From JBMOGA01 sp049318625 (GTDB lineage: Bacteria > Pseudomonadota > Alphaproteobacteria > Rhizobiales > Hyphomicrobiaceae), in assembly GCA_049318625.1 (NCBI GenBank), contig JBMOGA010000031.1, forward strand, positions 1-45,208: 45,208 nt of DNA. The letters run 5' to 3'. Positions 17,573 to 25,698 of this stretch are shown one piece after another (the stretch's first letter is position 1; each line of letters begins with the position of its first letter). Made by a program: the position numbers and the translations under genes. The notes under the pieces were generated by a model, which saw nothing but the letters and a program-made list of their open reading frames with translations, was not told where the DNA came from and did not search any database.

Positions 17573-18713
17573 CCGCACCGAAGGCGGCATCGACCTCATT
17601 GCTCTGGCGCGCGGCGAGGGGCGGCCCGATCTCGGCGCGGCGATCGCGGAAGGGCGCCGGCAGATGGAGATCTGCAACGCCTGCCGTTATTGCGAGGGCT
17701 ACTGCTCCGTCTTTCCGGCGATGACGTTCCGGCGCGCGTTCACCGACGGCGACATGATCCATCTCGCCAATCTGTGTCACAATTGCCGTGGCTGCTATTA
17801 CGCCTGCCAGTATGCGCCGCCCCACGAATTCGCGGTCAACGTACCGCGGGCGCTGGCGGAAATCCGCACCGAGAGCTGGAGCGGTTTCGTTTGGCCGGGC
17901 GCGGCGAAGCGCGTGTTCTCCCACAACGTCACGGCATTGTCCGCCGGCGTCCTGGCGGCGATCGCCGTCGTGGTGGGGCTGATGACCCCCTACAGCTCCG
18001 CCGCTGTCGCCGCCCGCTCGTTCTACGCGCTGATGCCGCACGGCACGATGGTGGCGCTGTTCGGGTCTGTGTTCCTCTTTGCGCTCGTTTCGATGGGGTT
18101 GAGCGTGCGGCGCTACTGGCGCGAAGCCGGGAGCCCGTCCGTCGATGCCCGCAGCCTGCTCCGCGCCATCGGCGACGTGCTGGTGATGAAACAGCTCAGC
18201 GGCGGGCATGGTGAGGGCTGCAACTACGAACACGAGGACGTCTTCACGAACCGGCGGCGCTGGCTGCATCAGGCGACGCTGTATGGGTTCCTGCTGTGCT
18301 TCGGCGCGACGTCGGCCGGCACCGTGCTGCACTATGTCTTCGACCAGCCGGCACCGTACGGGCTGTTCAGCCTGCCGAAGCTGCTCGGGATCAGCGGGGG
18401 CGTGCTGCTCTGCGTCGGGACCGCCGGGCTGCTGCTGCTGAAGCGCGGCAGCGACCGCGGCCTCGAGGCGCGGCAGGCGCGCGGCATGGACAACGCCTTC
18501 ACGATACTCTTGTTCGCCGTTTCGGCCAGCGGCCTCGTGCTCTACGCCCTGCGCGGCACCGGATTGCTGGAGGCCATGCTGGCGCTGCATCTCGGCGCCG
18601 TGCTCGCACTGTTCGCCACGATGCCCTATTCGCGCATGGTGCACGGCCTTTATCGCCTGGCGGCGCTGGTCCGCCATCAGCACGAGGTGCAGACGCGCCG
18701 GCCGATGGGGTAG
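17559..18713 (+). CDS. tcuB: Tricarballylate/citrate utilisation protein TcuB
   Basis: The 384-residue product has an N-terminal iron-sulfur part with two CxxCxxCxxxC sets (C39, C42, C45, C49 and C73, C76, C79, C83), fitting two [4Fe-4S] clusters, then about six hydrophobic spans with His residues suited to haem or quinone chemistry. TcuB reoxidises the TcuA flavin and feeds electrons to the quinone pool at the inner membrane. The start at 17559 is the first family-like Met and gives the overlap with tcuA; it ends before a 51-base gap to the GTPase pair. Confidence 0.9.
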   Translation: MSATDRTEGGIDLIALARGEGRPDLGAAIAEGRRQMEICNACRYCEGYCSVFPAMTFRRAFTDGDMIHLANLCHNCRGCYYACQYAPPHEFAVNVPRALAEIRTESWSGFVWPGAAKRVFSHNVTALSAGVLAAIAVVVGLMTPYSSAAVAARSFYALMPHGTMVALFGSVFLFALVSMGLSVRRYWREAGSPSVDARSLLRAIGDVLVMKQLSGGHGEGCNYEHEDVFTNRRRWLHQATLYGFLLCFGATSAGTVLHYVFDQPAPYGLFSLPKLLGISGGVLLCVGTAGLLLLKRGSDRGLEARQARGMDNAFTILLFAVSASGLVLYALRGTGLLEAMLALHLGAVLALFATMPYSRMVHGLYRLAALVRHQHEVQTRRPMG

Positions 18714-18764
18714 ACCGGACGGGGGTCGCAGGCGTACCCTGGCGTTCCCGAGATGGGAGACCCG

Positions 18765-20015
18765 ATGCGGGGTATCGAGAGCTTGGCGATCGGACAGCGG
18801 CTGGCCGGCCTGTGGGCCCGCCTGATGGACGCCATGCGTGAAAGCCCTGACGGGGCGGTTCCGCACACCGCGATCGCCGGCGCACAGGTCGTCTGGCTGC
18901 TCGGCAAGGTGCAATCCGGAAAAAGTTCGATCGTGCGGGCGATCACCGCCGCGAGCGCCGCCGAAATCGGCGAGGGTTTCCGTCCGTGCACGCGCAGTGC
19001 CCGCGTGTTCGACTACCCCAGCGCGGCCCCGGTCATTCGGTTCCTCGACACGCGCGGCCTCGGCGAGGCCGGCTACGACCCGGCCGAGGACCTGGCCGTC
19101 GCGGAGCGCCACGCGCAACTGCTGCTGGTCGTGATGCGGGCGCGCGACGTCCAGCAGGAGGCGGTCGTGGCGGCGGTGGCCGCCGTGCGCCGGCGCCATC
19201 CCGATTGGCCGGTCGTGGTGGCCCAGACCTGCCTGCACGACGGCTACGATCCGGGGGGCACCCACGTACTGCCCTATCCGTTCACCGACGACACGGTGCG
19301 GCCGGCCGGCGTGCCGGAGGATCTGATCCGCTCCCTCGCGCATCAGCGCCGCCTGTTCGACGCCATCGGCACGGGCGGACCGGTCGTGTTCGTTCCGGTC
19401 GATCTGACGGGGCCGGAGGATGGCTTTACCCCACAGAACTATGGGCTCGACGCGTTGCAGGATGCGATCGTCGCGGCCGCACCCGCTGGGCTTGCCAGCC
19501 TGTTGCGGCAGATCCAGGCGGCCGGCGCAGACGACGTCGCCCGCCGCGCCAACGGGCTCAGTCTCGGCTATGCGACCGCTGCCGCCGCCGTCGACGTGGT
19601 GCCGATCGCCGGCGCCGTCGCGGTGCCCGGCGTCCAGGCCAAGCTGCTGCATGCGCTCGGCACATTGCACGGCGTGAAATGGGACCGGCGAGCACTCGCC
19701 GAATTCGCCGGCTGTCTCGGTGCGGGCGTTCTCGTGCGACTGCTCACCGTATTCGGCATCCGTCAGGTGACGAAGCTCGTGCCGGTGTACGGCCAGACGG
19801 CCGGATCGGCGGCGGCCGCGGCGGCGAGCTTTGCCACCACCTTCGCGCTCGGCAAGGCGGCACATGCCTATCTCGCCGGCCGCCGGCATGGCGGCTTCGA
19901 CCCGGCAACCGTGGCAGAGGCGTATCGTGGCGCCCTGGCAGCGGCCTTCCGCCTCCGGCACACCCGCGAACCAGGCGACATCGAGCGCCGATCGGACGAC
20001 CATGCGCAACGCTAG
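18765..20015 (+). CDS. P-loop GTPase with DUF697-like C-terminal region
   Basis: The 416-residue protein has a G-domain in its first half: P-loop GKVQSGKS (47-54), a possible switch Thr, and DTRGLGE (95-101) as the G3 motif. The G4 position is not a clean NKxD; the matching strand reads VVAQTCLHDGY, so nucleotide specificity is uncertain. Residues from about 250 to 370 match the DUF697/YcjF pattern of Ala-rich amphipathic or membrane-associated helices. ATG 18765 is chosen because GGGAG lies five bases upstream. Its end overlaps the next GTPase gene by 14 bases. The physiological role is unknown. Confidence 0.8.
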   Translation: MRGIESLAIGQRLAGLWARLMDAMRESPDGAVPHTAIAGAQVVWLLGKVQSGKSSIVRAITAASAAEIGEGFRPCTRSARVFDYPSAAPVIRFLDTRGLGEAGYDPAEDLAVAERHAQLLLVVMRARDVQQEAVVAAVAAVRRRHPDWPVVVAQTCLHDGYDPGGTHVLPYPFTDDTVRPAGVPEDLIRSLAHQRRLFDAIGTGGPVVFVPVDLTGPEDGFTPQNYGLDALQDAIVAAAPAGLASLLRQIQAAGADDVARRANGLSLGYATAAAAVDVVPIAGAVAVPGVQAKLLHALGTLHGVKWDRRALAEFAGCLGAGVLVRLLTVFGIRQVTKLVPVYGQTAGSAAAAAASFATTFALGKAAHAYLAGRRHGGFDPATVAEAYRGALAAAFRLRHTREPGDIERRSDDHAQR

Positions 20016-21558
20016 CCTTCCCGCGCTGCTGGCAGCCGTCGCGCTGGTGGCCGGCGTGGCGATCCCGCTGCTGGCGTTGATCCCGCTCGGCTGGGTCTGG
20101 GTCTGGCAGAACGGCCTCCTGCTGCATTGGCTGGCTGGCGCTCTGGCCGTATCGATCGTCGCGTTCTTGGCGCGGCTGTTGCTGCTCCGGCGGGTCAGCC
20201 GCATGCTCGGAGCGGCCGGCAGCGGTGAGAGCCCGCCGGGCCTCGACAGTAGTCCGAGCGAGAAGGCGGCTTGGCAGGCCGTCGAGGTGTTGGCCGCCGA
20301 GGTCGACCCCGCTCGCATCGGCAGTCGCGACGACCTCCTCGCACTCGGCATCGCCACCGTCGAGCGGGTCGCCGAAGCTCTTCATCCGGGCGAACAGGAT
20401 GCGGTGTGGAAGTTCACGCTGCCCGAAGCGCTGGCGCTCGTGGAGACCGTCAGTCACCGTCTGCGACTGCTGATGCTCGACAGCATTCCGCTCTCGGATC
20501 AGCTCACCGTGCGCCAGCTTTGGCGGTTGTACCGGTGGCGGTCGATGATCGACGTGGCCGACAAGGCCTACGATGTCTGGCGCATCATCCGGCTCACCAA
20601 TCCGTGGGTCGCGGCCACGCAAGAGGTTCGCGAGCGCCTGAGCAAGGTCGTCTACCAGGATCTTCGGACCGAACTGGCGCGCCGGCTGGCCGCCACCTAT
20701 GTGCGCGAGGTGGGCCGGGCCGCGATCGACCTCTACAGCGGCCGCGCCCGACTGACATCCGACGAGCTTTCGGCCCACGTCAGCCGGGCGACCGCGCGCG
20801 ATCGCGCGACGCCGGAGAGCGCCGAGCCGCTGCGGCTGCTGGTGGCCGGACAGGTCGGCGCCGGCAAGTCCAGTCTCGTCAACGCACTCGCCAGCGAGAT
20901 CCGTGCCGCCGCCGACGTGCTGCCGACGACGCGCGGCGTTGCCGGCTACGAGGTGCGGCGCGAGGGGTTGCCGCCGGTGATGCTGGTCGACAGCCCCGGC
21001 CTCACCACGGATCCGGCGACCGCCGAGGCTGTCGTGGAGGCGGCAGCGGACTGCGATCTCGTTCTTTGGGTCGCGGCGGCCAACCGGGCGGATCGGGCAG
21101 TCGATGCGGCCGGGCTCGCCGCCATGCGGGCGGCCATCGCGGCGCGCGCGGGCCGGCGCTTGCCACCCGTCGTGCTTGTGCTGACCCACATCGACCGGCT
21201 GCGGCCGGCTCAGGAATGGAACCCGCCCTACGACATCGGCGCGCCGGCCACCGCAAAGGCCACGGCGATCCGCGGCGCGATGGAGGCGGCGGCCGGCGAT
21301 CTGGCCCTGCCGGCGACGGACGTGGTGCCGGTGTGCCTGGGCCAGCAGCTCGCGCCCTACAATGTCGACGTCGTGTGGGCCAAGATCGCAGCACTGCTGC
21401 CGGAGGCCAAGGGTGCGCAATTGCTGCGCTGCCTTGCCGATGCGGATCGGGGGCTCGATTGGCGCCGCGTGCTGGTGCAGGCCCAAGGCGCCGGCCGATT
21501 GCTGATCGACGTCGTGGTCGCCGGCACGATCGGCCGGTCGAAGGATCCCGGCGGCTAG
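20002..21558 (+). CDS. Membrane-anchored Era/dynamin-like GTPase
   Basis: The 518-residue product has two N-terminal membrane spans (about 9-30 and 40-62), a helical region of roughly 200 residues and a complete G-domain: P-loop GQVGAGKS (283-290), TT (309-310), DSPG (330-333) and THID (395-398). All four motifs are good, unlike its partner. The helical middle and membrane anchor suggest a membrane-remodelling or stress role, but no substrate is known. The start at 20002 overlaps the upstream GTPase gene by 14 bases, arguing for coupled translation and a shared complex. Confidence 0.82.
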   Translation: MRNASLPALLAAVALVAGVAIPLLALIPLGWVWVWQNGLLLHWLAGALAVSIVAFLARLLLLRRVSRMLGAAGSGESPPGLDSSPSEKAAWQAVEVLAAEVDPARIGSRDDLLALGIATVERVAEALHPGEQDAVWKFTLPEALALVETVSHRLRLLMLDSIPLSDQLTVRQLWRLYRWRSMIDVADKAYDVWRIIRLTNPWVAATQEVRERLSKVVYQDLRTELARRLAATYVREVGRAAIDLYSGRARLTSDELSAHVSRATARDRATPESAEPLRLLVAGQVGAGKSSLVNALASEIRAAADVLPTTRGVAGYEVRREGLPPVMLVDSPGLTTDPATAEAVVEAAADCDLVLWVAAANRADRAVDAAGLAAMRAAIAARAGRRLPPVVLVLTHIDRLRPAQEWNPPYDIGAPATAKATAIRGAMEAAAGDLALPATDVVPVCLGQQLAPYNVDVVWAKIAALLPEAKGAQLLRCLADADRGLDWRRVLVQAQGAGRLLIDVVVAGTIGRSKDPGG

Positions 21559-21603
21559 GATCGCCGCATCGTGCCCGAGAATCGATCGCACGCCTGAGAA
21601 TTG

Positions 21604-21637
21604 GGCACCCGCGGCCATCGGCCAGGGTGGTGGTGCC
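21604..21637. promoter_or_regulatory. GGCACC...GGTGCC inverted pair, possible NtrC half-sites
   Basis: GGCACC at 21604-21609 and GGTGCC at 21632-21637 form an inverted repeat with a 22-base spacer, about 50-80 bases upstream of the sigma-54 promoter. The half-sites resemble NtrC half-sites (GCACC...GGTGC), but the spacing is wider than the classical 17-base site. It is recorded as a candidate enhancer element only. Confidence 0.3.
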
Positions 21638-21661
21638 TCGAAAACCGCCACAGATCGGGTG

Positions 21662-21681
21662 GATCGCCGGCACCGGCGATC
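21662..21681. repeat. Perfect 20-base palindrome next to sigma-54 promoter
   Basis: GATCGCCGG and CCGGCGATC flank a CA centre and abut the -24 element of the sigma-54 promoter directly. It may be a regulator site overlapping the promoter edge, or the stem of a terminator for the upstream GTPase transcript. Confidence 0.55.
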
Positions 21682-21696
21682 TGGCACACGCCTTGC
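21682..21696 (+). promoter_or_regulatory. Sigma-54 (RpoN) promoter of the cyanate operon
   Basis: TGGCAC at 21682-21687 and TTGC at 21693-21696 are separated by five bases, matching the TGGCAC-N5-TTGC consensus with GG and GC exactly ten bases apart. Transcription would begin near 21708, about 50 bases before the binding-protein start at 21758. Because sigma-54 promoters need an activator such as NtrC, this implies nitrogen-limitation control of cyanate uptake and breakdown. Confidence 0.8.
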
Positions 21697-21757
21697 CTTT
21701 CCCGTGATGGCGGGCCGCCCGTCCGCGATGTGAGATCCCACGAGTGGAGAAGCAGAC

Positions 21758-23116
21758 ATGAGCTTCGACGATCCGTTCGATTCCTCGCGCACATTGAACC
21801 GCAGCGGCTGCAGTTGCGGGCGGCATGGCTCGCAATCGGCGCACGACGCAGAGATCGCCGGTCAGCGGGACGCCGAGATCGCGCGCGTCGTCGAATCGGC
21901 GGTCGTGCGGGCGCTATTTCCGGAGGATGCCAAGCGGCGCGCCTTTCTGACCGCGGTCGGCAGCGCGACGGCGGCCGCTGCGATCAGTCAGTTCTTCCCG
22001 CTCGGCACCGCCATGGACGCCTTCGCGCAGGCGGCGAAGCCCGAGAAGACGGACCTCAAGGTCGGGTTCATCCCGATCACCTGCGCCACGCCGATCATCA
22101 TGGCGCACCCGATGGGCTTCTATTCCAAGCAAGGCCTCAACGTGGAGGTCATCAAGACGGCGGGCTGGGCGGTGATCCGCGACAAGACGCTGAACAAGGA
22201 ATACGACGCCGCGCACATGCTGTCGCCGATGCCGCTGGCGATCACCATGGGCGCCGGATCGAACCCGATCCCCTACACGATGCCGGCGGTCGAGAACATC
22301 AACGGTCAGGCGATCACGCTCTCGATCAAGCACCAGGACAAGCGCGACCCGAAGGACTGGAAGGGCTTCAAGTTCGCCGTTCCGTTCGACTACTCGATGC
22401 ACAACTATCTGCTGCGCTACTATCTCGCCGAGCACGGCCTCGACCCGGACAAGGACGTGCAGATCCGCGCCGTGCCGCCGCCGGAGATGGTGGCCAACCT
22501 GCGCGCCGACAACATCGACGGCTTCCTGGCGCCCGATCCGGTCAACCAGCGGGCGGTCTACGACGGCGTCGGTTTCATCCACATCCTGTCCAAGGAGATC
22601 TGGAACCGACATCCGTGCTGCGCCTTCGCGGCGAGCCAGGAGTTCGTCACGCAGATGCCGAACACCTACAAGGCCCTTCTGAAGGCGATCATCGAGGCGA
22701 CCGCGTTCGCGAGCAAGCCCGAGAACCGCAAGCAGATCGCCGAGGCGATCGCGCCGCCGAACTACCTGAACCAGCCCGTGACCGTCGTGGAGCAGGTCTT
22801 GACCGGCACCTTCGCCGACGGGCTCGGCAACGTCCGCAACGTGCCCGACCGCATCGATTTCGATCCGTTCCCGTGGGAAAGCTTCGCGATCTGGATTCTC
22901 ACCCAGATGAAGCGGTGGGGCCAGATCAAGGGTGACGTCGATTACCAGAAGATCGCGCAGCAGGTGTTCCTGGCGACGGACGCTGCCAAGCTGATGACCG
23001 AGGCCGGCCTCACGCCGCCGACCACGACATCGAAGAAGTTCTCGGTCATGGGCAAGGAGTTCGATCCGTCGAAACCCGAAGACTATGTTTCGAGTTTCGC
23101 CATCAAGCGGGTTTGA
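21758..23116 (+). CDS. cynA: CmpA/NrtA-family substrate-binding protein of the cyanate ABC importer
   Basis: The 452-residue protein belongs to the CmpA/NrtA group of anion-binding proteins. It has an unusual ~58-residue N-terminal region with a CSCGRH motif (18-23), then a twin-arginine signal KRRAFL (59-64) and hydrophobic stretch, so it is exported folded by Tat. The mature domain starts around residue 95 with LKVGFIPITCATP. It captures the anion in the periplasm and delivers it to the permease encoded next. Cyanase in the same operon points to cyanate; nitrate or nitrite cannot be excluded from this protein alone. Confidence 0.85.
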   Translation: MSFDDPFDSSRTLNRSGCSCGRHGSQSAHDAEIAGQRDAEIARVVESAVVRALFPEDAKRRAFLTAVGSATAAAAISQFFPLGTAMDAFAQAAKPEKTDLKVGFIPITCATPIIMAHPMGFYSKQGLNVEVIKTAGWAVIRDKTLNKEYDAAHMLSPMPLAITMGAGSNPIPYTMPAVENINGQAITLSIKHQDKRDPKDWKGFKFAVPFDYSMHNYLLRYYLAEHGLDPDKDVQIRAVPPPEMVANLRADNIDGFLAPDPVNQRAVYDGVGFIHILSKEIWNRHPCCAFAASQEFVTQMPNTYKALLKAIIEATAFASKPENRKQIAEAIAPPNYLNQPVTVVEQVLTGTFADGLGNVRNVPDRIDFDPFPWESFAIWILTQMKRWGQIKGDVDYQKIAQQVFLATDAAKLMTEAGLTPPTTTSKKFSVMGKEFDPSKPEDYVSSFAIKRV

Positions 23117-23118
23117 GC

Positions 23119-23958
23119 ATGCGGTCGCTGACCTTGCGAGCGGCGGTGGTGTCGTTCTCTCTGCTCGCGGTGTTCCTGCTTGCCTGGCAGATCGCCGTGT
23201 CGGGGGGCACCACGCCGGGTCCGGCCATGGACCCCGCCTATGCCAAGCTGATGGGAATCACCGCCACGCAAGGCAAATCGGCGATGCCGGGTCCGCTCGA
23301 GGTTGGTGCCAAGTTGCGCGAGCACCTGAGCCAGCCGTTCTACGACCGGGGGCCGAACGACAAGGGGGTCGGGATCCAGCTCGCCTACTCCCTGGCGCGG
23401 GTGCTGACCGGTTATCTGGCGGCTGTCGCCATCGCCATCCCGCTCGGCTTCCTGATCGGCATGTCGCCGCTCATGAGCCGGGCCCTCGACCCCTTCATCC
23501 AGGTGATGAAGCCGATCTCCCCGCTCGCCTGGATGCCACTGGCGCTCTACACGATCAAGGATTCCAACCTCTCGGCCATCTTCGTCATCTTCATCTGCTC
23601 GGTATGGCCGATGCTGATCAATACCGCGTTCGGCGTGGCAAGTGTGCGCCGAGACTGGCTCAATGTGGCGAAGACGCTCGAACTCGGCACGTGGCGGACC
23701 GCGTTCCAGGTGATCCTGCCGGCGGCGGCACCGACGATCCTGACCGGGATGCGCATCTCGATCGGCATCGCCTGGCTCGTCATCGTGGCGGCCGAGATGC
23801 TCGTCGGCGGCACCGGCATCGGCTACTTCGTCTGGAACGAGTGGAACAATCTTTCGATCACCAACGTGATCAATGCAATTCTGTTCATCGGACTGATGGG
23901 CATGGCGCTGGACCAGCTCATGGCGTGGCTGCAGCGCGTGTTCGCTTACGCCGAATGA
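23119..23958 (+). CDS. cynB: ABC transporter permease, NrtB/SsuC type (cyanate uptake)
   Basis: The 279-residue product has an N-terminal span and a binding-protein-dependent permease core with the ATPase-contact loop AKTLELGTWRTAFQVILPAAAPTILTG, typical of the NrtB/SsuC/TauC group. It starts at ATG 23119 immediately after the binding-protein stop; a TTG at 23113 is a less likely start. The large periplasmic loop before the core, with TTPGPAMDPAYAKLMG, is common in the CmpB/NrtB/CynB group. It forms the channel of the importer together with the ATPase. Confidence 0.88.
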   Translation: MRSLTLRAAVVSFSLLAVFLLAWQIAVSGGTTPGPAMDPAYAKLMGITATQGKSAMPGPLEVGAKLREHLSQPFYDRGPNDKGVGIQLAYSLARVLTGYLAAVAIAIPLGFLIGMSPLMSRALDPFIQVMKPISPLAWMPLALYTIKDSNLSAIFVIFICSVWPMLINTAFGVASVRRDWLNVAKTLELGTWRTAFQVILPAAAPTILTGMRISIGIAWLVIVAAEMLVGGTGIGYFVWNEWNNLSITNVINAILFIGLMGMALDQLMAWLQRVFAYAE

Positions 23959-23971
23959 CACCGGAGCCGCG

Positions 23972-24937
23972 ATGAGCAGGAAGCCACTGATCCGGGTCGA
24001 GGGCCTCGCCAAACGTTTCAAGGAGCCTGGCGCGGCCGGCTCCATGACCGTATTCGAGAACCTGTGGTTGACCGTCGATCCCGGTGAATTCGTCTGCATC
24101 ATCGGTCATTCCGGATGCGGCAAGTCGACGATCCTGAACATCCTGGCCGGGCTCGACAGTCCGAGCGCGGGCGTTGTTCTGGTCGGCGATCAGGAGGTCG
24201 ACGGCCCGAGTCTCGACCGGGCGGTGATCTTCCAGAGCCATGCGCTGATGCCGTGGCTCTCGGCGTTGCGCAACGTCGAACTCGGCGTCGCATCGCGTCA
24301 TCGCACTTGGAGCGCGGCAAAGATCCGCGAGCATGCGATGCGCTATCTTGCCCTCGTTCATCTCCAGGATTCGGGGGACAAAAAGCCGGCGCAGCTTTCC
24401 GGTGGCATGCGCCAGCGCGTGGGAATTGCGCGTGCCCTCGCCGTCGAGCCGAAGATCCTGCTGATGGACGAGCCGTTCAGCGCGCTCGACGCCCTGACGC
24501 GCGGCTCGCTGCAGGACGAAGTGCTAACCATCCGCCGGCAGACCGAGCAGACGATCTTCATGATCACCCACGACATCGACGAGGCGCTGCTGCTCGCCGA
24601 CAAGATCGTGCTCATGACCAACGGCCCGCGGGCCCGCATCGCCGAGATCGTCGAGAACTCGCTACCGCCCAACCGCGAGCGGACAGAGCTGCACAAGCAC
24701 CCGAATTACTATCCGCTGCGCAATCATCTTCTCGAATTTCTGGTCACACGCTCGAAGGAGCTGGCCGGCGGCGCCGGTGCGGACAGCTTCGATGTCCGAT
24801 CGCCCCCCGTCGTGCGTCCAACCGCCGGAGGCCCCGCCCATGCGCAAGCCGCTTCTGCCACGTCCGCATCGCCGGAAAGACAAGCCGATCCGGCGCGTGT
24901 CCACCCGCTATCGCCCGGGCGTTCGTCGGTCGCCTGA
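23972..24937 (+). CDS. cynD: ABC transporter ATPase, NrtD/SsuB type (cyanate uptake)
   Basis: The 321-residue ATPase shows Walker A GHSGCGKST, signature LSGGMRQR, Walker B ILLMDEPFSALD and switch MITHDIDEA. It carries an extra C-terminal tail of about 60 residues rich in Ala, Pro and Ser that is not part of the ATPase fold. It drives uptake with the permease encoded 13 bases upstream. The following gap to cyanase is 67 bases with no terminator. Confidence 0.88.
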   Translation: MSRKPLIRVEGLAKRFKEPGAAGSMTVFENLWLTVDPGEFVCIIGHSGCGKSTILNILAGLDSPSAGVVLVGDQEVDGPSLDRAVIFQSHALMPWLSALRNVELGVASRHRTWSAAKIREHAMRYLALVHLQDSGDKKPAQLSGGMRQRVGIARALAVEPKILLMDEPFSALDALTRGSLQDEVLTIRRQTEQTIFMITHDIDEALLLADKIVLMTNGPRARIAEIVENSLPPNRERTELHKHPNYYPLRNHLLEFLVTRSKELAGGAGADSFDVRSPPVVRPTAGGPAHAQAASATSASPERQADPARVHPLSPGRSSVA

Positions 24938-25004
24938 GGGCGACCTTCCGGCGCCTCCCTTGGGCCGAGCGCCCCCCACACCATCCAACCAAGGAGCACG
25001 ACCC

Positions 25005-25493
25005 ATGAAACGCGAGCAGCTCACGGAAAAGATTCTCGACATCAAGCGCGAGAAGGGCTGGACCTGGGCTTTCATCTGCAAGGAGATCGGCGGCATGAGC
25101 CCGGTGCTGGTGGTCGGCGCGTTGCTCGGCCAGCACAAGCTGGTGAAGCCGCTGGCCAAGAAGGCAGCCACCTTGTTCGGGCTGTCGGCCATCGAGGAAA
25201 AGATGCTGAACGAGGTGCCCATGCGTGGCGCCGGCACCGTGATGCCACCGACGGATCCGCTCATCTATCGGTTCTACGAACTGGTGCTGGTCAACGGCCC
25301 GGCCTGGAAGATGCTGATCGAGGAGGAATTCGGCGACGGCATCATGTCGGCGATCGACTTCGACATGCAAATGGAGCGGTTGCCGAACGAGAAGGGCGAT
25401 CGCGTCAAGATCACGATGAGCGGCAAGTTCCTTCCCTTCAAATACTACGAGAACGAGCAGGGCGTCCCCGCATACGGGTTCAAGGAAGACTGA
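25005..25493 (+). CDS. cynS: Cyanate hydratase (cyanase)
   Basis: The 162-residue protein is a typical cyanase, which turns cyanate and bicarbonate into ammonia and carbon dioxide. The catalytic set known from E. coli (Arg96, Glu99, Ser122) appears here at R89, E92 and S115 in YRFYE and DGIMSAIDF, all at a constant offset. The N-terminal helix-turn-helix-like domain and the GKFLPFKYYENEQGVPAYGF end are standard. ATG 25005 has AAGGAG upstream. The gene closes the operon with its own importer, giving both uptake and use of cyanate as a nitrogen source. Confidence 0.96.
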   Translation: MKREQLTEKILDIKREKGWTWAFICKEIGGMSPVLVVGALLGQHKLVKPLAKKAATLFGLSAIEEKMLNEVPMRGAGTVMPPTDPLIYRFYELVLVNGPAWKMLIEEEFGDGIMSAIDFDMQMERLPNEKGDRVKITMSGKFLPFKYYENEQGVPAYGFKED

Positions 25494-25528
25494 TCCCGGC
25501 GCCTTTCCCAACAGGCTTGGTTGGCAGG

Positions 25529-25560
25529 GCCAGGATACTCCGGCGAGCGGATATCCTGGC
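25529..25560 (+). terminator. Terminator after the cyanate operon
   Basis: A perfect 9-base-pair stem (25529-25537 and 25552-25560) with a 14-base loop follows cynS by 36 bases. The downstream T-tract is short (CGTTTTG), so efficiency may be partial, but the position right after the operon supports termination. Confidence 0.6.
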
Positions 25561-25698
25561 CGCCTCGTTTTGCGTCTCGGCGCTGACCACGATCAGGTTC
25601 CTTGCCGGTCGGCGAGGGCCGCTAGCAGAACTTTTACGGATGCCGACTACCCTGATCGGGAATTTCTGTTTCGCCCACAGTGCAATAGTCGGTTCTCG

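Noticed and set aside
17460..20357. 965-residue frame antisense to tcuB and the GTPase genes
   Set aside because: It is a mirror frame of strongly coding genes, with His/Arg/Gln-rich shadow composition and no domain.
21570..21592. CGTGC-N13-GCACG as an NtrC site upstream of the cyanate operon
   Set aside because: Half-site orientation is opposite to the NtrC consensus (GCAC...GTGC).
25570..25698. Longer N-terminus for the EAL protein
   Set aside because: The extra 43 residues have atypical codon bias and no domain, and overlap the region just after the cyanate terminator.
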